DNA of 64,000 nucleotides from Gigaspora rosea (GCA_003550325.1 QKWP01000115.1:341465-405464); one strand, 5' to 3'. Shown: positions 23,441 to 34,030, numbered from the stretch's first letter. Numbers and translations: made by a program. The notes: a model not told the origin generated them from the sequence alone.

Positions 23441-24299
23441 CAAAAATTACATATTTTACTTAAAACTTTTGCACATTTGGTACAAGAGCTTATAATATCA
23501 AAACAATCAGTATAGCACTTATTTGAAATTTGCTCAAATCTAAATTATAACCATAAGAAAGATAAATTAGACGTAATTTAATTAAACTCTTCCTAATTTT
23601 TGACGAGATGTTTCAGAATTAAAAAAAATTTGTTTCAAATATCTATCTATTTTTATTAGGTTTTTGCATTTTTTAATTCTGAAACCTCACAATATACTAA
23701 TATCGGGTCTAATTATTAAAACTTTAATATTGGGGTTTTAAAATAATTAATTCAGTATATGATTTCAGATAAAATAAGTCACATTTATTTTGAATTAAGC
23801 AACCTTTAAATTCTTTTTTTTTAAAAAAAAGCTTACAAATTTTATATTCGCATGCATCAATTTAATTTTCTAATTCAGAATTTGAAATACAAAATTTTAA
23901 ACTTGCTTATTTTTGAAACAAGCTAATTTTAAAACCTCATTAAAGACAATAAACAAAGTTTTATTTCAAATAAAAGAATACAAAAAAGCAAGTCACTTAT
24001 ACTCTGAACAATTGAATACAGTACAAGCAGAATTGACTCTTAGATTAACTGCACAAGCAGCTGATCTAAGTATACTTTCCTAAGTCATCTTTATATTTAA
24101 TTTGAACACGCTCCTGTATACCAAATAATGCAAATATATTTATATATAATACTACCTATCAACTATAAATATATATAATTATATATAAATATACTACTCT
24201 AAAGTCAATTAATTCAACTAATTATTATTTACATTTTGAACAAGGCTATGTGCTTTTTTACGAACGGCTCACTTTTTACGTGCTAGTATAATATGATGG
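23441..24299. other. AT-rich spacer with one hairpin
   Basis: Inverted pair GTTTCAGAATTAAAAAA / TTTTTTAATTCTGAAAC at 23607-23687 forms a short foldback. TATATA-rich tract 24130-24200. No gene seen. Confidence 0.5.
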
Positions 24300-26830
24300 T
24301 CAGTATTTTTCTGCTTTTTTTCTGCGCTTTACTGACTCATCTTGTGTTTGAATTTTTGCACTACTCTTTACACATTCTAATGGATCAATATTCCAGTCTA
24401 TATTATAAAGAAATGATGTTAACGCCAGCACAGATTTTGCTTTTGCTATATTATAATATTTAGCTAACTTTTCAAAAGCAGCCTGAAACTGTGGACTACA
24501 GTTTTCATAATCATGTTTGACTTTTTCAAGGAACGATTCAAGAAAATCTGTGTTATGTCTAAAAATCGATCATTTAGAATAGATTTTATATTTATATATT
24601 GAAGAATATATAAAAATTATACATACATGGCTACAGTAACTTGATCTATTTCAGGCTCCCAATTTTCATTAACCTTTGTTACAGTAATTCAGTTTACTTC
24701 AGATATTTATGATTTAGATTCTAGAATTTTGCTTGTTACTTAACTATTTATATTTTTTCCCTATTATTGTTTGGCTGACTGTACTGATTTTTACTTGTAT
24801 AATCACAGAGTAATGCATAAAAAGAATAATCATCCATCATAGCTCCTTAAAATAAAGTTAATATCATCAGTACATTAATTCAAATTATAAAATTATAAAA
24901 TTATTAATCACATACCACGTGCAATATATGCAAAATTAGCATAGTCATTAGGTGTTAATGATTGAAGAAAGTTTAGTGAACTAATATGATATTTTGCTGC
25001 CATTGCACCCTGGTGCTTACATAGTGCATCTGATAATCCAACAAAACAGGAACATGTCAAAACCTTAGTATTAACTATATAAAATAAATCTGTACTCCTC
25101 TTCTGACTTGGAACTAGATACTCATTTTTAACATCAGTTTACTGAATTTTTTCTACATTAATTTTATTCCAACTGTGCCGCAAAAATTGTTTAGCAATTT
25201 CTAAGTGACTGGGATGACTGTGAGCTACTCCAAGTAGCCAACGTTCATAGAAGTGTTCCATACTTGTGGTAATAAATTGGAATACTTGAACAATATTATA
25301 GGCTTGAATATGTGCAAATATGATATCTTTCAACAACCAGAAACTGCGCTTGATATAGTTGTTAGTGTTATTGCCACATAAAAGAAGTCCTAAACAAAAA
25401 GATACAGCCCATAGTTGACACTGTTTCCATAGTGATTCAAAGTAATTTTGTAATTGTGGATATATATGATAATAATTAGTTGTTTAATTCATGATAATAT
25501 TCTAACATTTTGATTTCAGTTTGCGCGTATAATATTTTTCATATTTTCTATTATAGACTTTCTATGCTCTTTATCTATGCTATGCTTTGAATTATGTAGC
25601 CAACATCAAAACACCTGAAGAATGTGAAATATGCACAATAATTGGTTTGGTTGTGGCCAACAATTTGCTAATGCATTTCTTTCAGCATATGAGTCATCTA
25701 TGAGAAAAACAATTGGATGACACTGGACCCATGACCAGAGAAAGCATGTTCTGAAAAAGACTTTTCAAAATATTCATCCAATTTTCAAGAGTTATTTGTA
25801 ACTCGTCAAACATTATAATAAGACCAAGTGGCATAGCCCCCGCAATACAACTCATATAAAATAACGTTATAGAAGTATTCATTAGTTCGAAAGATGCAAA
25901 TGCATCAACCTAACAAATTTCACCAGCTTGAGAAATTTTCTCATAAACACGATGCATCAGGTTTGTGACTATACAAAGGATAAAAGCCTTTTGTAAATGT
26001 GAATCATATTCTTGAAATGCTGCATGACCCATTCCTGTACTATTGTAATTATTAACCTCCTCTTTAAGTCATTGAAACATTGATAAACCATTCCACCCCC
26101 TAGGTGAGCATCATGATATTTTTGAAATAAATTTAAAATGTAGGCATAGTCTGGATTTTGTGCATAGTTTGCCAAAAGTTGCATAAGATTCTGGTCATTG
26201 CTTGCACGCAAATATAAGGAGTCCTCATAAGTATGTAAGCTGTTGCAGGTGAGAGCTCACTGGCAAAAAGCTCTAGATATTTATCATTAACTTCTTTTTT
26301 GACACATCGAAAACTAAGATACTTGGCAGAATGAATTACGTGATTATGGATGAATTTGATATTAATCTCAAGTGGATAAGTGGTTTGTAGACACCAACTT
26401 TCAGGTCAAAGATGTAATGTAGCCATGCACTCTGTGTTTTTGGCTCGTAGTGAATGTGGATTTTTCAATGTAGGATTCCCTTGTTTTTTTTCACTTGTTC
26501 ATTGTGAATACAATGGCAAAGCTCTCGAAATATAAACTTTAGTCCCCTTAATTTGAAATCTTTTAGTTTCTGCCATTGTTGTTTTGATAATTCCTCAAAT
26601 TCAGAAAACCATTGTCGTATATTATCAACGTTATTAATATTTGTAAAAAGGTTTACTTCGAATTGATGAATTATGAAACCTTCTGCCATTATAAAATCAG
26701 GAAGTTGATTAAGTTCAGAAATGATATAATGATAATTTGGTGGCAATATAGAAGTAACATATTCAGGTAAGGGCAATAAGGTATCGTTTAATATGTTACT
26801 TGATATTTCTTCATTTGGCGGCTTTGCCAT
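24300..26830 (-). pseudogene. Mutator-like (MULE) transposase with SWIM zinc finger, decayed
   Basis: Starts MAKPPNEEISSNILND at 26830. N-terminal region, then a Cys/His DNA-binding-like part (ECMATLHL..IHNHVIHSAKYLSF), then the MULE domain: VDAFASFELMNTSITLFY (first Asp, near 25890), CIAGAMPLGLIIM, IVFLIDDSYAERNALANCW (second Asp, near 25700), and NNTNNYIKRSFWLLKDIIF near 25360. A Lys stands there where MULEs usually have the catalytic Glu. A SWIM finger follows (CSCFVGLSDALCKHQGA, about 25010-25060). The C-terminus (KVKHDYENCSPQFQ..., ending ESVKRRKKAEKY at 24300) lies beyond a likely GT-AG intron at 24566-24628. Many frameshifts and stops. The family moves its own element; no terminal repeats were located. 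Confidence 0.85.
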
Positions 26831-27165
26831 ATTTAAAATCGCACAATATAGAAAAATTTAATGTTGTGTATCTTGTTGCTTTTCATTTACGTATAGTAAA
26901 CTTTTTATTTATTTTTGCGCCAATGTTGGTTTTTTTTGTAAGCAAAAAATAATTTCAAGATACGAAAAAGAGATTAACGTAGAAAAAAAATTTATAAAAG
27001 AATGAAACATGCATGAAAATGTCATAATATCTTTTGTTTTGTCTCTCATATCTGATGCAGTTTATGATGAAAACACATGTGGGTCTTTCTCCTGCTTCTC
27101 GAGCAGCTCACGCAGCTTACTAGCATCATACAGTTTCTTTTATACTGATTTTACTTTTGCATTAC
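26831..27165 (-). other. Possible coding remnant on the minus strand
   Basis: Read on the minus strand, about 27150-27020 gives KKLYDASKLRELLEKQEKDP followed by HVFSS, a stop, then TASDMRDKTKDIM. The amphipathic, charged composition looks more like protein than the plus-strand frame does. Too short to assign. Confidence 0.3.
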
Positions 27166-27169
27166 TTGA

Positions 27170-27280
27170 CTGTCATCCGACAGGCCATGCAAAGTAGACA
27201 GTGTTCTCTGTAAAACTGTCGTCCCGACAGGCTATAAACTCATGCCTCGGCCCTACCCCTGTATGACTGTCGTCTGACAG
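27170..27280. repeat. Three CTGTC..GACAG hairpins
   Basis: CTGTCATCCGACAG (27170-27183), CTGTCGTCCCGACAG (27216-27230) and CTGTCGTCTGACAG (27267-27280): a conserved 5-bp stem with 4-5 base loops at a spacing near 50 bp. The embedding sequence is unusually GC-rich, including a G-run at 27304-27318. Confidence 0.75.
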
Positions 27281-27889
27281 GTCATAGAGAACCTGAGCAT
27301 TGCTAGGGGTAGGGGGCGGGTCGATATAACCAGAATGAAATTCGGGTTCGCAGAAGAAACAAGGTTACATTTACCACATACTTGTCATTAGCAATATATA
27401 CTTTACACAAATTACCTCATACTTACCTAACCATGCTCTAATTCCCCATTACCTCATCGCTTTCAACATCACCTCATATTTACCATATTTCAATTTCATC
27501 AAACGATCAAACAATATAGCTGGATCGGCATGTCACATGCTTGATCCGAACTGATTCGAGACAAAAACTGCCTCGATACTTCGTATCGAGCAGTTTTAAA
27601 TATTACATAAAAATGTCGTAATATTACATTAAAAAAATGTCGTAATGTCTTAAATTTTACATGAATAACGTGCAGTATTGTTACATTACTAAATTTGTCT
27701 TCAGGCTCATAATCGGAGTTCGAATATGATCAGTAGTATAATTTTAACGATAAGTAATCTATTTATTATGTATTACATATTTTTAAAGACGGTTATGTAC
27801 TAAAATCCTCGATTATTTAATACTGCGTTGCCAATTTACCTGTTACTAATAAAGCAATTCTTTTGATTCTTTTGTTATCTCTAAAATGG
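27281..27889. other. Spacer with hairpins, no gene seen
   Basis: Inverted pair GGATCGGCATG / CATGCTTGATCC (27521-27545) and a strong hairpin CTCGATAC..GTATCGAG at 27571-27591, extended by AACTGC/GCAGTT. Otherwise unremarkable. Confidence 0.5.
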
Positions 27890-28005
27890 AAATCGACAAT
27901 TGTTCAATGATCTGCACAATATGTTACACGGAGGTTTGAGGTTCGAATTATGCATCCGACCTTGCACGTGACTAATAATCGACAAAACCTGGGGTGCGAG
28001 TTAGA
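27890..28005 (+). repeat. SINE-like repeat, copy 2
   Basis: Same family as 23334-23440 in the opposite orientation: TATGTTACACGGAGGTTTGA, GGTTCGAATTATGC, then ATCCGACCTTGCACGTGACTAATAATCGACAAAACCTGG. The segment from GTTCAATGATCTGCACAA to GGTTCGAATTATGC has the spacing expected of tRNA A and B boxes, though the A box is weak. It abuts the 3' end of the ML gene duplication. Confidence 0.5.
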
Positions 28006-28015
28006 AAAGGTATAA

Positions 28016-28037
28016 TTTATTAAATTTATTAATGAAC
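28016..28037 (-). terminator. Putative polyadenylation signal of the ML gene
   Basis: On the minus strand two AATAAA-type hexamers (AATAAATTTAATAAATTATA) lie about 245 bp past the stop codon. They are conserved in the other arm near 35980. Inference from motif only. Confidence 0.4.
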
Positions 28038-28279
28038 AAAACATTACATTACAATAGAATAGATAAAATTCATAAACAACAATTTTGATCAATAAAATAA
28101 TAATGTATATTAATCCTACTTATAGCTTCGTATAAAACATTTAAGCTTCTGTAACAAATGAATTCTAATTAAAGCGCACTCATATTAAAAATTTAATAAA
28201 TTACTAAATAATAAATAATATTTAAAATAATATTTAATACGGTAGTTATATATAAATGATATTTAGGGATTATCCTAAA

Positions 28280-28723
28280 TTAAGGAGTGAAAGCGTTTCT
28301 TCTAAACTTTACACATCCAATGTCTTCACCTAAATCCTCTAGTCTAAATGTAATCACATGATTTTGCAAAACACTACTATGCGTTGCGATGTCTACTTCC
28401 ATTTCAAATTGCTTCTGGCCTGATGGAACAGGAAACTTATAAGCAGGATTGCTACCCTCGGGACAGCTCATGTAATCGACGGTAACTACAGCATAATTGG
28501 AAAAAACGTTACCATGTGCGGCACCAAGGTTTCCAATATCTCCCGTAATGTTAAAAGTTGTAACCTTTGATCCAGGAGAAGTAATAGGATCAGGAGTAAA
28601 TTGTACATTTAAAATACCGGTAACATTTAGGCCATCAGTGAAGCAATTCTCCCAATTGTCATTAGCCTTAACCATAGAGAACATTGCTAGTAATAGGAAT
28701 ATAAAACTAAAGTTTTTATTCAT
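28280..28723 (-). CDS. ML-domain lipid-binding secreted protein
   Basis: 147 residues, single exon. Residues 1-20 form a signal peptide with a hydrophobic core (FIFLLLAMFSM) and a likely cut after VKA. The mature part fits the MD-2-related lipid-recognition (ML, NPC2-like / phosphatidylglycerol-phosphatidylinositol transfer) fold: an all-beta pattern with FTPDPITSPGS near 42-52, ANAI-like YAVVTVDY near 77-84 and the closing FRLEDLGEDIGCVKF. Cysteines are at 27, 87 and 137; Cys27 and Cys137 fit the usual end-to-end disulfide, leaving Cys87. Three N-glycosylation sequons (NVT 33, NIT 58 and possibly others). The family binds single lipids or sterols in extracellular or lumenal spaces; the ligand here is unknown. 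An A/T-rich promoter with TTATATACTG lies about 30-40 bp upstream. The full start is supported by the signal peptide. Confidence 0.88.
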   Translation of the reverse strand: MNKNFSFIFLLLAMFSMVKANDNWENCFTDGLNVTGILNVQFTPDPITSPGSKVTTFNITGDIGNLGAAHGNVFSNYAVVTVDYMSCPEGSNPAYKFPVPSGQKQFEMEVDIATHSSVLQNHVITFRLEDLGEDIGCVKFRRNAFTP

Positions 28724-29089
28724 AGTTTTTTATTCAGTTAAGTTGATACAGTATATAACTAATTTTATAATATTTTATAATATCAGATTTGTTGGCGAAA
28801 TTATCGTTAGTTTGGTTGTCTATTTATAAAATATCGATCGATTTGTTAACGAAATTATCGTCATTTTGGCTGTTATTTATATAGAAAAAAAATCCATACT
28901 CGTATTATGCATTCTAAATGATGATTCATACAAAAAAAAAAATACAAAAAAAAATAATATAAAAAATTTAGGTAAGGATTAGCTGCATTATAGTTAAAAA
29001 TTGGTGATGAGTTCTATGATGAATGATATATGATATATCCGGATATTCAGTATTATCGAACCGATTATCTAGATATATAAAATATTCAC

Positions 29090-29262
29090 CAATTCAATGC
29101 ATATTTTATGAAATAATATATTTATGACGGTTAAAATATTTTGCAAAGTTATAAAGTAAATAATGTATTTATGCACGGTTAAAATATTTTGCAAAACTAT
29201 AAAATGAAATAATATATTTATGCACAGTTAAAATATTTTGAAAACTATAAAGTTAGAAGTTA
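29090..29262 (-). repeat. Tandem repeat upstream of the ML gene (three units, about 55 bp)
   Basis: Three copies of a unit like AATAATATATTTATGCACGG followed by TTAAAATATTTTGCAAA. The mirror copy is at 34770-34915. It lies about 370-540 bp upstream of the ML start, so it could be in the promoter. A diverged relative is seen at 58557-59037. Confidence 0.75.
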
Positions 29263-29462
29263 TACCATATAATTACGATAAATGTAGTTGAACCATTATT
29301 TTTATTAAAAAAGAATTGATTGTCTTCTTTAAATACAGATTATTTACTATAAAAGATAGTTCTTTATAGAATCTACAAACTTATCAAATTATCATAGTAG
29401 CCTCGTATGAATGTGCAAGCTATCTCGTATAAATCAACTTGACAATCACTATAACCCTATGC

Positions 29463-30007
29463 GTTGACGTAAGTCACGCTAGGGTTATTATCGCGAGGAT
29501 CACCCTGATTGTGGCTTATATGATGGAAATTATAGATTTGCATGCGATTGCATGTGATAGAGATGGTAAGTAGCATGCAATAGAGATTATAAATAAGTAG
29601 CTGCGCAACGTAGTTGCGCGAAACCAGGAACGGGGAAGCCAGTATGTTATGATGCCGGATATTATGTACAGATAGAATTATCTAACATAATTTTTTCTAA
29701 ACACCCATTAGATTTTGTTTATATAACTATTGTAACCATCCGGATATACTAGTTGGCTGTTTGTAGTCAAATTTTGATTTGCAATCGGTAAGGCGTATAT
29801 GCTCAGTGTCAATTTCATATTTTTATTTTTATAAAATTAATATATGCAAGTTATGTGAGGTCACGAATTATTTGGATCCGAGTCAGGATATCACTTAATT
29901 TGTCTGATTAATTATGCAATCAATTTAAGAGTTAGTTTACGAACCAATGTAGAGAGGGCATCGATAAGGTATTAATTTTAAGGTTATGTAATGCGAGAAC
30001 AATAATA
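29463..30007. other. Spacer between arm and array, no gene seen
   Basis: Contains the GGTAGCTGCGC-type motif (29596-29650) preceded by CATGCGATTGCATG-type palindromes at 29540-29570. No coding sequence recognised. Confidence 0.45.
29596..29650 (+). repeat. GGTAGCTGCGC..TTGCGC motif, copy 2
   Basis: AGTAGCTGCGCAACGTAGTT, then GCGCGAAACCAGGAACGGGG. The start is palindromic (TGCGCAAC..GTTGCGC). See 14372, 33146 and 36411. Confidence 0.7.
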
Positions 30008-30181
30008 CAGTCAGACCTCTCTAAGTGCACGCCCTTGGGACCACACTTTCATAACATGCATTTAGAGAATAATAAGAAAAAGTACATTTATAGAGGTTAA
30101 GTATATATTTGGGCCAGCACTTAAGCGTGCATTTCGAAAGGGTGTGCACTTAGAGAGGGTGCACTTAGAGAGGTCTAACTG
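30008..30181. mobile_element. Pogo/Tc1-type miniature element (174 bp)
   Basis: Ends CAGTCAGACCTCTCTAAGTG and, inward, CAGTTAGACCTCTCTAAGTG, with TA at 30006-30007 and 30182-30183. Both ends continue CAC. Ends starting CAGT..ACCTCTCTA are typical of pogo-like elements. A second internal GTGCACTTAGAGAG copy sits beside the right end. Confidence 0.85.
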
Positions 30182-30647
30182 TAATAGTTTTTAAGGGGAA
30201 CAATGAGATGTCAAAGGGTAGCAATTAACAAATGCAACATCTTTTTTTGTAGTAATAAATAAGATTAATCGAGTATAACGGTAAGAGTAATGAGGGTTTA
30301 TAACGTAACTTCGTCATAAAAGCTTTGAAAAATCGATTACGCTAAAATAATTGAGAGAAATAGAGCTATTTGCCCTAGACATCCGAAAACCCACAAGATA
30401 TTCTTTACTATTAATTAAATATAAATACCCCGTCACTATTTGATTACTATTCTGATCATAAGATCTTAAAAATTAATTCTTATATAGTTTTTGTTTTGCA
30501 TAGTTGACCGAACACTCCAATTTTTCGTACGGTAATCATTACTGGCATGCGTATTAATCACACTTTGATCTTGTAATCTGTTCACCCAATAATCCACTGT
30601 TTGAAGAGGTTCACTTCTCTCAACTCCAGGACATTATAGCAACCCGT

Positions 30648-30696
30648 TTTCACCCGGGTCACCCGATTTCAAATCATACGGGTGACCCGGGTGACA
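30648..30696. repeat. CACCCGGGTCACCCG hairpin
   Basis: A perfect 15-bp inverted pair (CACCCGGGTCACCCG / CGGGTGACCCGGGTG) separated by about 13 bases. It is the most GC-rich point of the region. Confidence 0.8.
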
Positions 30697-30794
30697 ATTT
30701 TGCATCCGTGTCTAACCTCTAGTATAGTCTAATCTGGAATGTAAAGTTTAAGTAAAATTTAAATATTTTACATGTAATATGAAAAAAGTTAATG

Positions 30795-30955
30795 ATGCCT
30801 GACGCAACTCACGTGACTTGACGCACTGTTCAAGTGACCTTAAAAACATATGGTTGAGGTGCGTCATGCGTCATGCGTCAGTGACGAAACTTATGGTTTC
30901 GTCGCGTTGCGTCAAGGCTTCATCATTCTTCATCAGCTGCGTCAAGCATCTATAA
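30795..30955. repeat. TGCGTCA / TGACGCA cluster
   Basis: At least seven copies of GCGTCA or its complement, including TGCGTCATGCGTCATGCGTC at about 30860. Local inverted pairs could fold. It resembles a CRE-type (TGACG) motif cluster but may be simple repeat. Confidence 0.65.
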
Positions 30956-31514
30956 TAAAAGTGGGTATAAATTTTATAAATATCTGGTGTCCTATGTATG
31001 GGTGTGCAGCGATCTACAAATTTGATCAAAAAAGTACATCAATTTAATATTGTTAACATGTGCAAGTCATTTGCAACATGTGCATCTATTCATGTGTGCC
31101 TAAATTATTTTTGAAAAAAAGTATTTTTAGCAATATTTAGCACTGCTAAATGATATATTTGATGAAAAGAGCCGATAATAATTTCGGCAAATATAAAATT
31201 AATTTCGGCAAATATAAAATTAATTTCGGCACTATATGCACATATGTATATGTGCATCTTACACATCGTGTATGATACGCATGATTAGCACGGAATGGCT
31301 CAAAATGTCAAAATGTGCGATATTTTAAGCGTTAGTCGACTAAGCAGGCTAACAGGTTTTTGTAACATCGACTTAGTAGTTGATATTTTTGACCAATATT
31401 GGATGACCACTAATAAATTATTTTTGAGTTTACATAGACTGATCATACTGGTCCTGTACTGCGTCACACGCTGCACATTGATCAAAAAGCACATCAATTT
31501 AATATTGTTAACAT

Positions 31515-31814
31515 GGGGTTCGTATTATTTCGCCGACAATCACTTCACCGACATAACATTTTACCGACAAATGCTCACCGACAAATTCATTTGCCGACAG
31601 TTTGTTTCACCGAAGTTCATTTCACCGACAAGTTTTTTTCAAAAAGCACCCTAACTTTAGCCCTAATTCTACTAATTCTACCCTGACCCTAACGGCAATG
31701 TCCAGAATTACTTTGTCGGTGAAATAAACTCTCGGTAAAATGAACGTGTCGGTGAATAATTGTCGGTGAAATGTTATGTCGGTGAAGTGATTGTCGATTA
31801 ATTGATTGCCACCC
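31515..31814. mobile_element. CACCGACA-rich miniature element, copy 1 (300 bp)
   Basis: The ends pair through GACAATCACTTCACCGACAT and continue AACATTT; the outermost bases are GGGG and, on the other side, CCC. Subterminal CACCGACA motifs occur six or more times. An 8-bp duplication flanks it: GTTAACAT (31507-31514) and GTTAACCT (31815-31822). The uninterrupted site GTTAACATGTGCAAG is seen at 31052-31066. An 8-bp target points to hAT-type transposition. Confidence 0.85.
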
Positions 31815-32318
31815 GTTAACCTGTGCAAGTCATTTGCAACATGTGCATCTATTCATGTGTGCCTAAATTATTTTTGAAAAAAAAGTATTTTTGGCAATAT
31901 TTAGCACTGCTAAATTTTTTATATGAAACCCTCCAAAATATAATTATACTATATGATGTATTTTGATGAAAAGAGTCGGTAATAATTTCGGCAAATATGA
32001 AAATTAATTTCGGCACTATATAGACTAATTAGGTAATTTAGGCACATATGTATATGTGCATCATGCACATCGTGTATGATACGCACGATTAGCACGGAAT
32101 GGCTCAAAATGTCAAAATGTGCGATATTTTAAGCGTTAGTCGACTAAGCAGGCTAACAGGTTTTTGTAACATCGACTTAGTAGTTGATATTTTTGACCAA
32201 TATTGGATGACCACTAATAAATTATTTTTGAGTTTACATAGACTGATCGTACTGGTCCTGTACTGCGTCACACGCTGCACATTGATCAAAAAGCACATCA
32301 ATTTAATATTGTTAACAT

Positions 32319-32618
32319 GGGGTTCGTATTATTTCGCCGACAATCACTTCACCGACATAACATTTTACCGACAAATGCTCACCGACAAATTCATTTGCCG
32401 ACAGTTTGTTTCACCGAAGTTCATTTCACCGACAAGTTTTTTTCAAAAAGCACCCTAACTTTAGCCCTAATTCTACTAATTCTACCCTGACCCTAACGGC
32501 AATGTCCAGAATTACTTTGTCGGTGAAATAAACTCTCGGTAAAATGAACGTGTCGGTGAATAATTGTCGGTGAAATGTTATGTCGGTGAAGTGATTGTCG
32601 ATTAATTGATTGCCACCC
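32319..32618. mobile_element. CACCGACA-rich miniature element, copy 2
   Basis: Same element at +804 bp. It was carried along by the tandem duplication rather than inserted independently, because the flanks and the internal sequence are the same. Confidence 0.85.
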
Positions 32619-33085
32619 GTTAACCTGTGCAAGTCATTTGCAACATGTGCATCTATTCATGTGTGCCTAAATTATTTTTGAAAAAAAAGTATTTTTGGCA
32701 ATATTTAGCACTGCTAAATTTTTTATATGAAACCCTCCAAAATATAATTATACTATATGATGTATTTTGATGAAAAGAGTCGGTAATAATTTCGGCAAAT
32801 ATGAAAATTAATTTCGGCACTATATAGACTAATTAGGTAATTTAGGCACATATGTATATGTGCATCATGCACATCGTGTATGATACGCACGATTAGCACG
32901 GAATGGCTCAAAATGTCAAAATGTGCGATATTTTAAGCGTTAGTCGACTAAGCAGGCTAACAGGTTTTTGTAACATCGACTTAGTAGTTGATATTTTTGA
33001 CCAATATTGGATGACCACTAATAAATTATTTTTGAGTTTACATAGACTGATCGTACTGGTCCTGTACTGCGTCACACGCTGCACA

Positions 33086-34030
33086 GCTATCTTATAGATA
33101 ACAATCGATAGTAAGAATGATGATATTATTGAGATTTGTTAATAAGGTAGCTGCGCGGCGCTGTCACGCAAAACCAGAAACGGAAGAATTAGTAGATTAT
33201 TTTAAAAGTTTTAAAAAATTAAATGTTTTAACAGTTTATCAATACTAACTAATAAATTATTTACATAGCCTATATGTGTATGGCACAGAGTTGGCACATA
33301 CTAGGTCACATCAATAAATTCAAATAGGGAGACGTATGAACTCATTATTATATTAGCAATTTAATTGGTCATGTGGCAGCACTACGTACAGCATTATATA
33401 ATATAATTAATCAAGCATAAAATTTTAATAATATAATGTTATTCAATATTTTATAATTATAAGTTAAATTTGTATAGAATTTTTTTAGCGTTCAATCGTT
33501 TAATCGCGTCTAAAAACTTAACTTATTCAGTGTGATGATGGAACGCGGTATAAGAAGCATTTTTGTATAAGAGCAGAGTCGTAAATAGCGTTAGTAAATA
33601 TTAAAAAAATATATATATATATTTTTGAATACTTGGATCAGATCGACCGACAAGTGTCCCATATTATGTTCGATCAGGTCGGGATCATGAAGTTAATAAT
33701 TAATTAAATTAGTAATCATGATTCGATTACGTCAACGATCAATGAAAAAGAGACTATTAATAATTATTATTATCGCCATTGATAAAACGCGCAATTTTTA
33801 TTGTACGTTTTTATCGATTTTAGAATATAATTAATCAAAGAACCGTATTTGTCACGTCATTTCACTCCTCAGATAACCGTTCCTGGTATGATTGCGCAAA
33901 ACGTGACATGATCACATTGGCTACGCTTACGCTGATCAATCGTTTCATAACACCAATCATTAAATGCAAAAATGTTGGCACACAAGCGGCTAAGCAACTA
34001 AAATTTACCACTATTTAGTCACAATGGTAA
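33086..34030. other. Spacer, no gene seen
   Basis: Contains the GGTAGCTGCGC-type motif at 33146-33195 and a GATCAGATCGACCGAC / GATCAGGTCGGGATC patch near 33636-33686. No coding sequence recognised. Confidence 0.4.
33146..33195 (+). repeat. GGTAGCTGCGC motif, copy 3
   Basis: GGTAGCTGCGCGGCGCTGTC followed by ACGCAAAACCAGAAACGGAA. The palindromic core is degraded here. Confidence 0.6.

Larger units (their letters stand above)
28010..29462 (-). repeat. Inverted duplication, left arm (ML gene plus flanks)
   Basis: Pairs with 34559-36010 in inverted orientation over about 1.45 kb, covering the ML gene, its 5' and 3' flanks and the 29090-29262 tandem repeats. The arms differ by scattered substitutions and small indels. 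The arm ends in ATAACCCTAT (29455-29461), mirrored by ATAGGGTTAT at 34561. Confidence 0.9.
31022..33085 (+). repeat. Tandem array of an 804-bp unit
   Basis: Copies at 31478-32281 and 32282-33085 are nearly identical (for example A to G at 31446 against 32250). A shorter copy at 31022-31477 lacks the inserted element and has a small deletion. Small open frames repeat at exact 804-bp spacing but overlap the element, are short and look fortuitous. The array fills much of the spacer between the two ML arms. Confidence 0.9.

Noticed and set aside
28497..28829. 110-codon frame on the plus strand over the ML gene (and its mirror at 35212-35502)
   Set aside because: Antisense shadow of the ML coding sequence; it persists in both arms only because the arms are copies.
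31295..32458. Repeated 119-codon frames at 804-bp spacing
   Set aside because: They run through the inserted miniature element and its border, so they cannot be an inherited gene; repetition comes from the tandem array.
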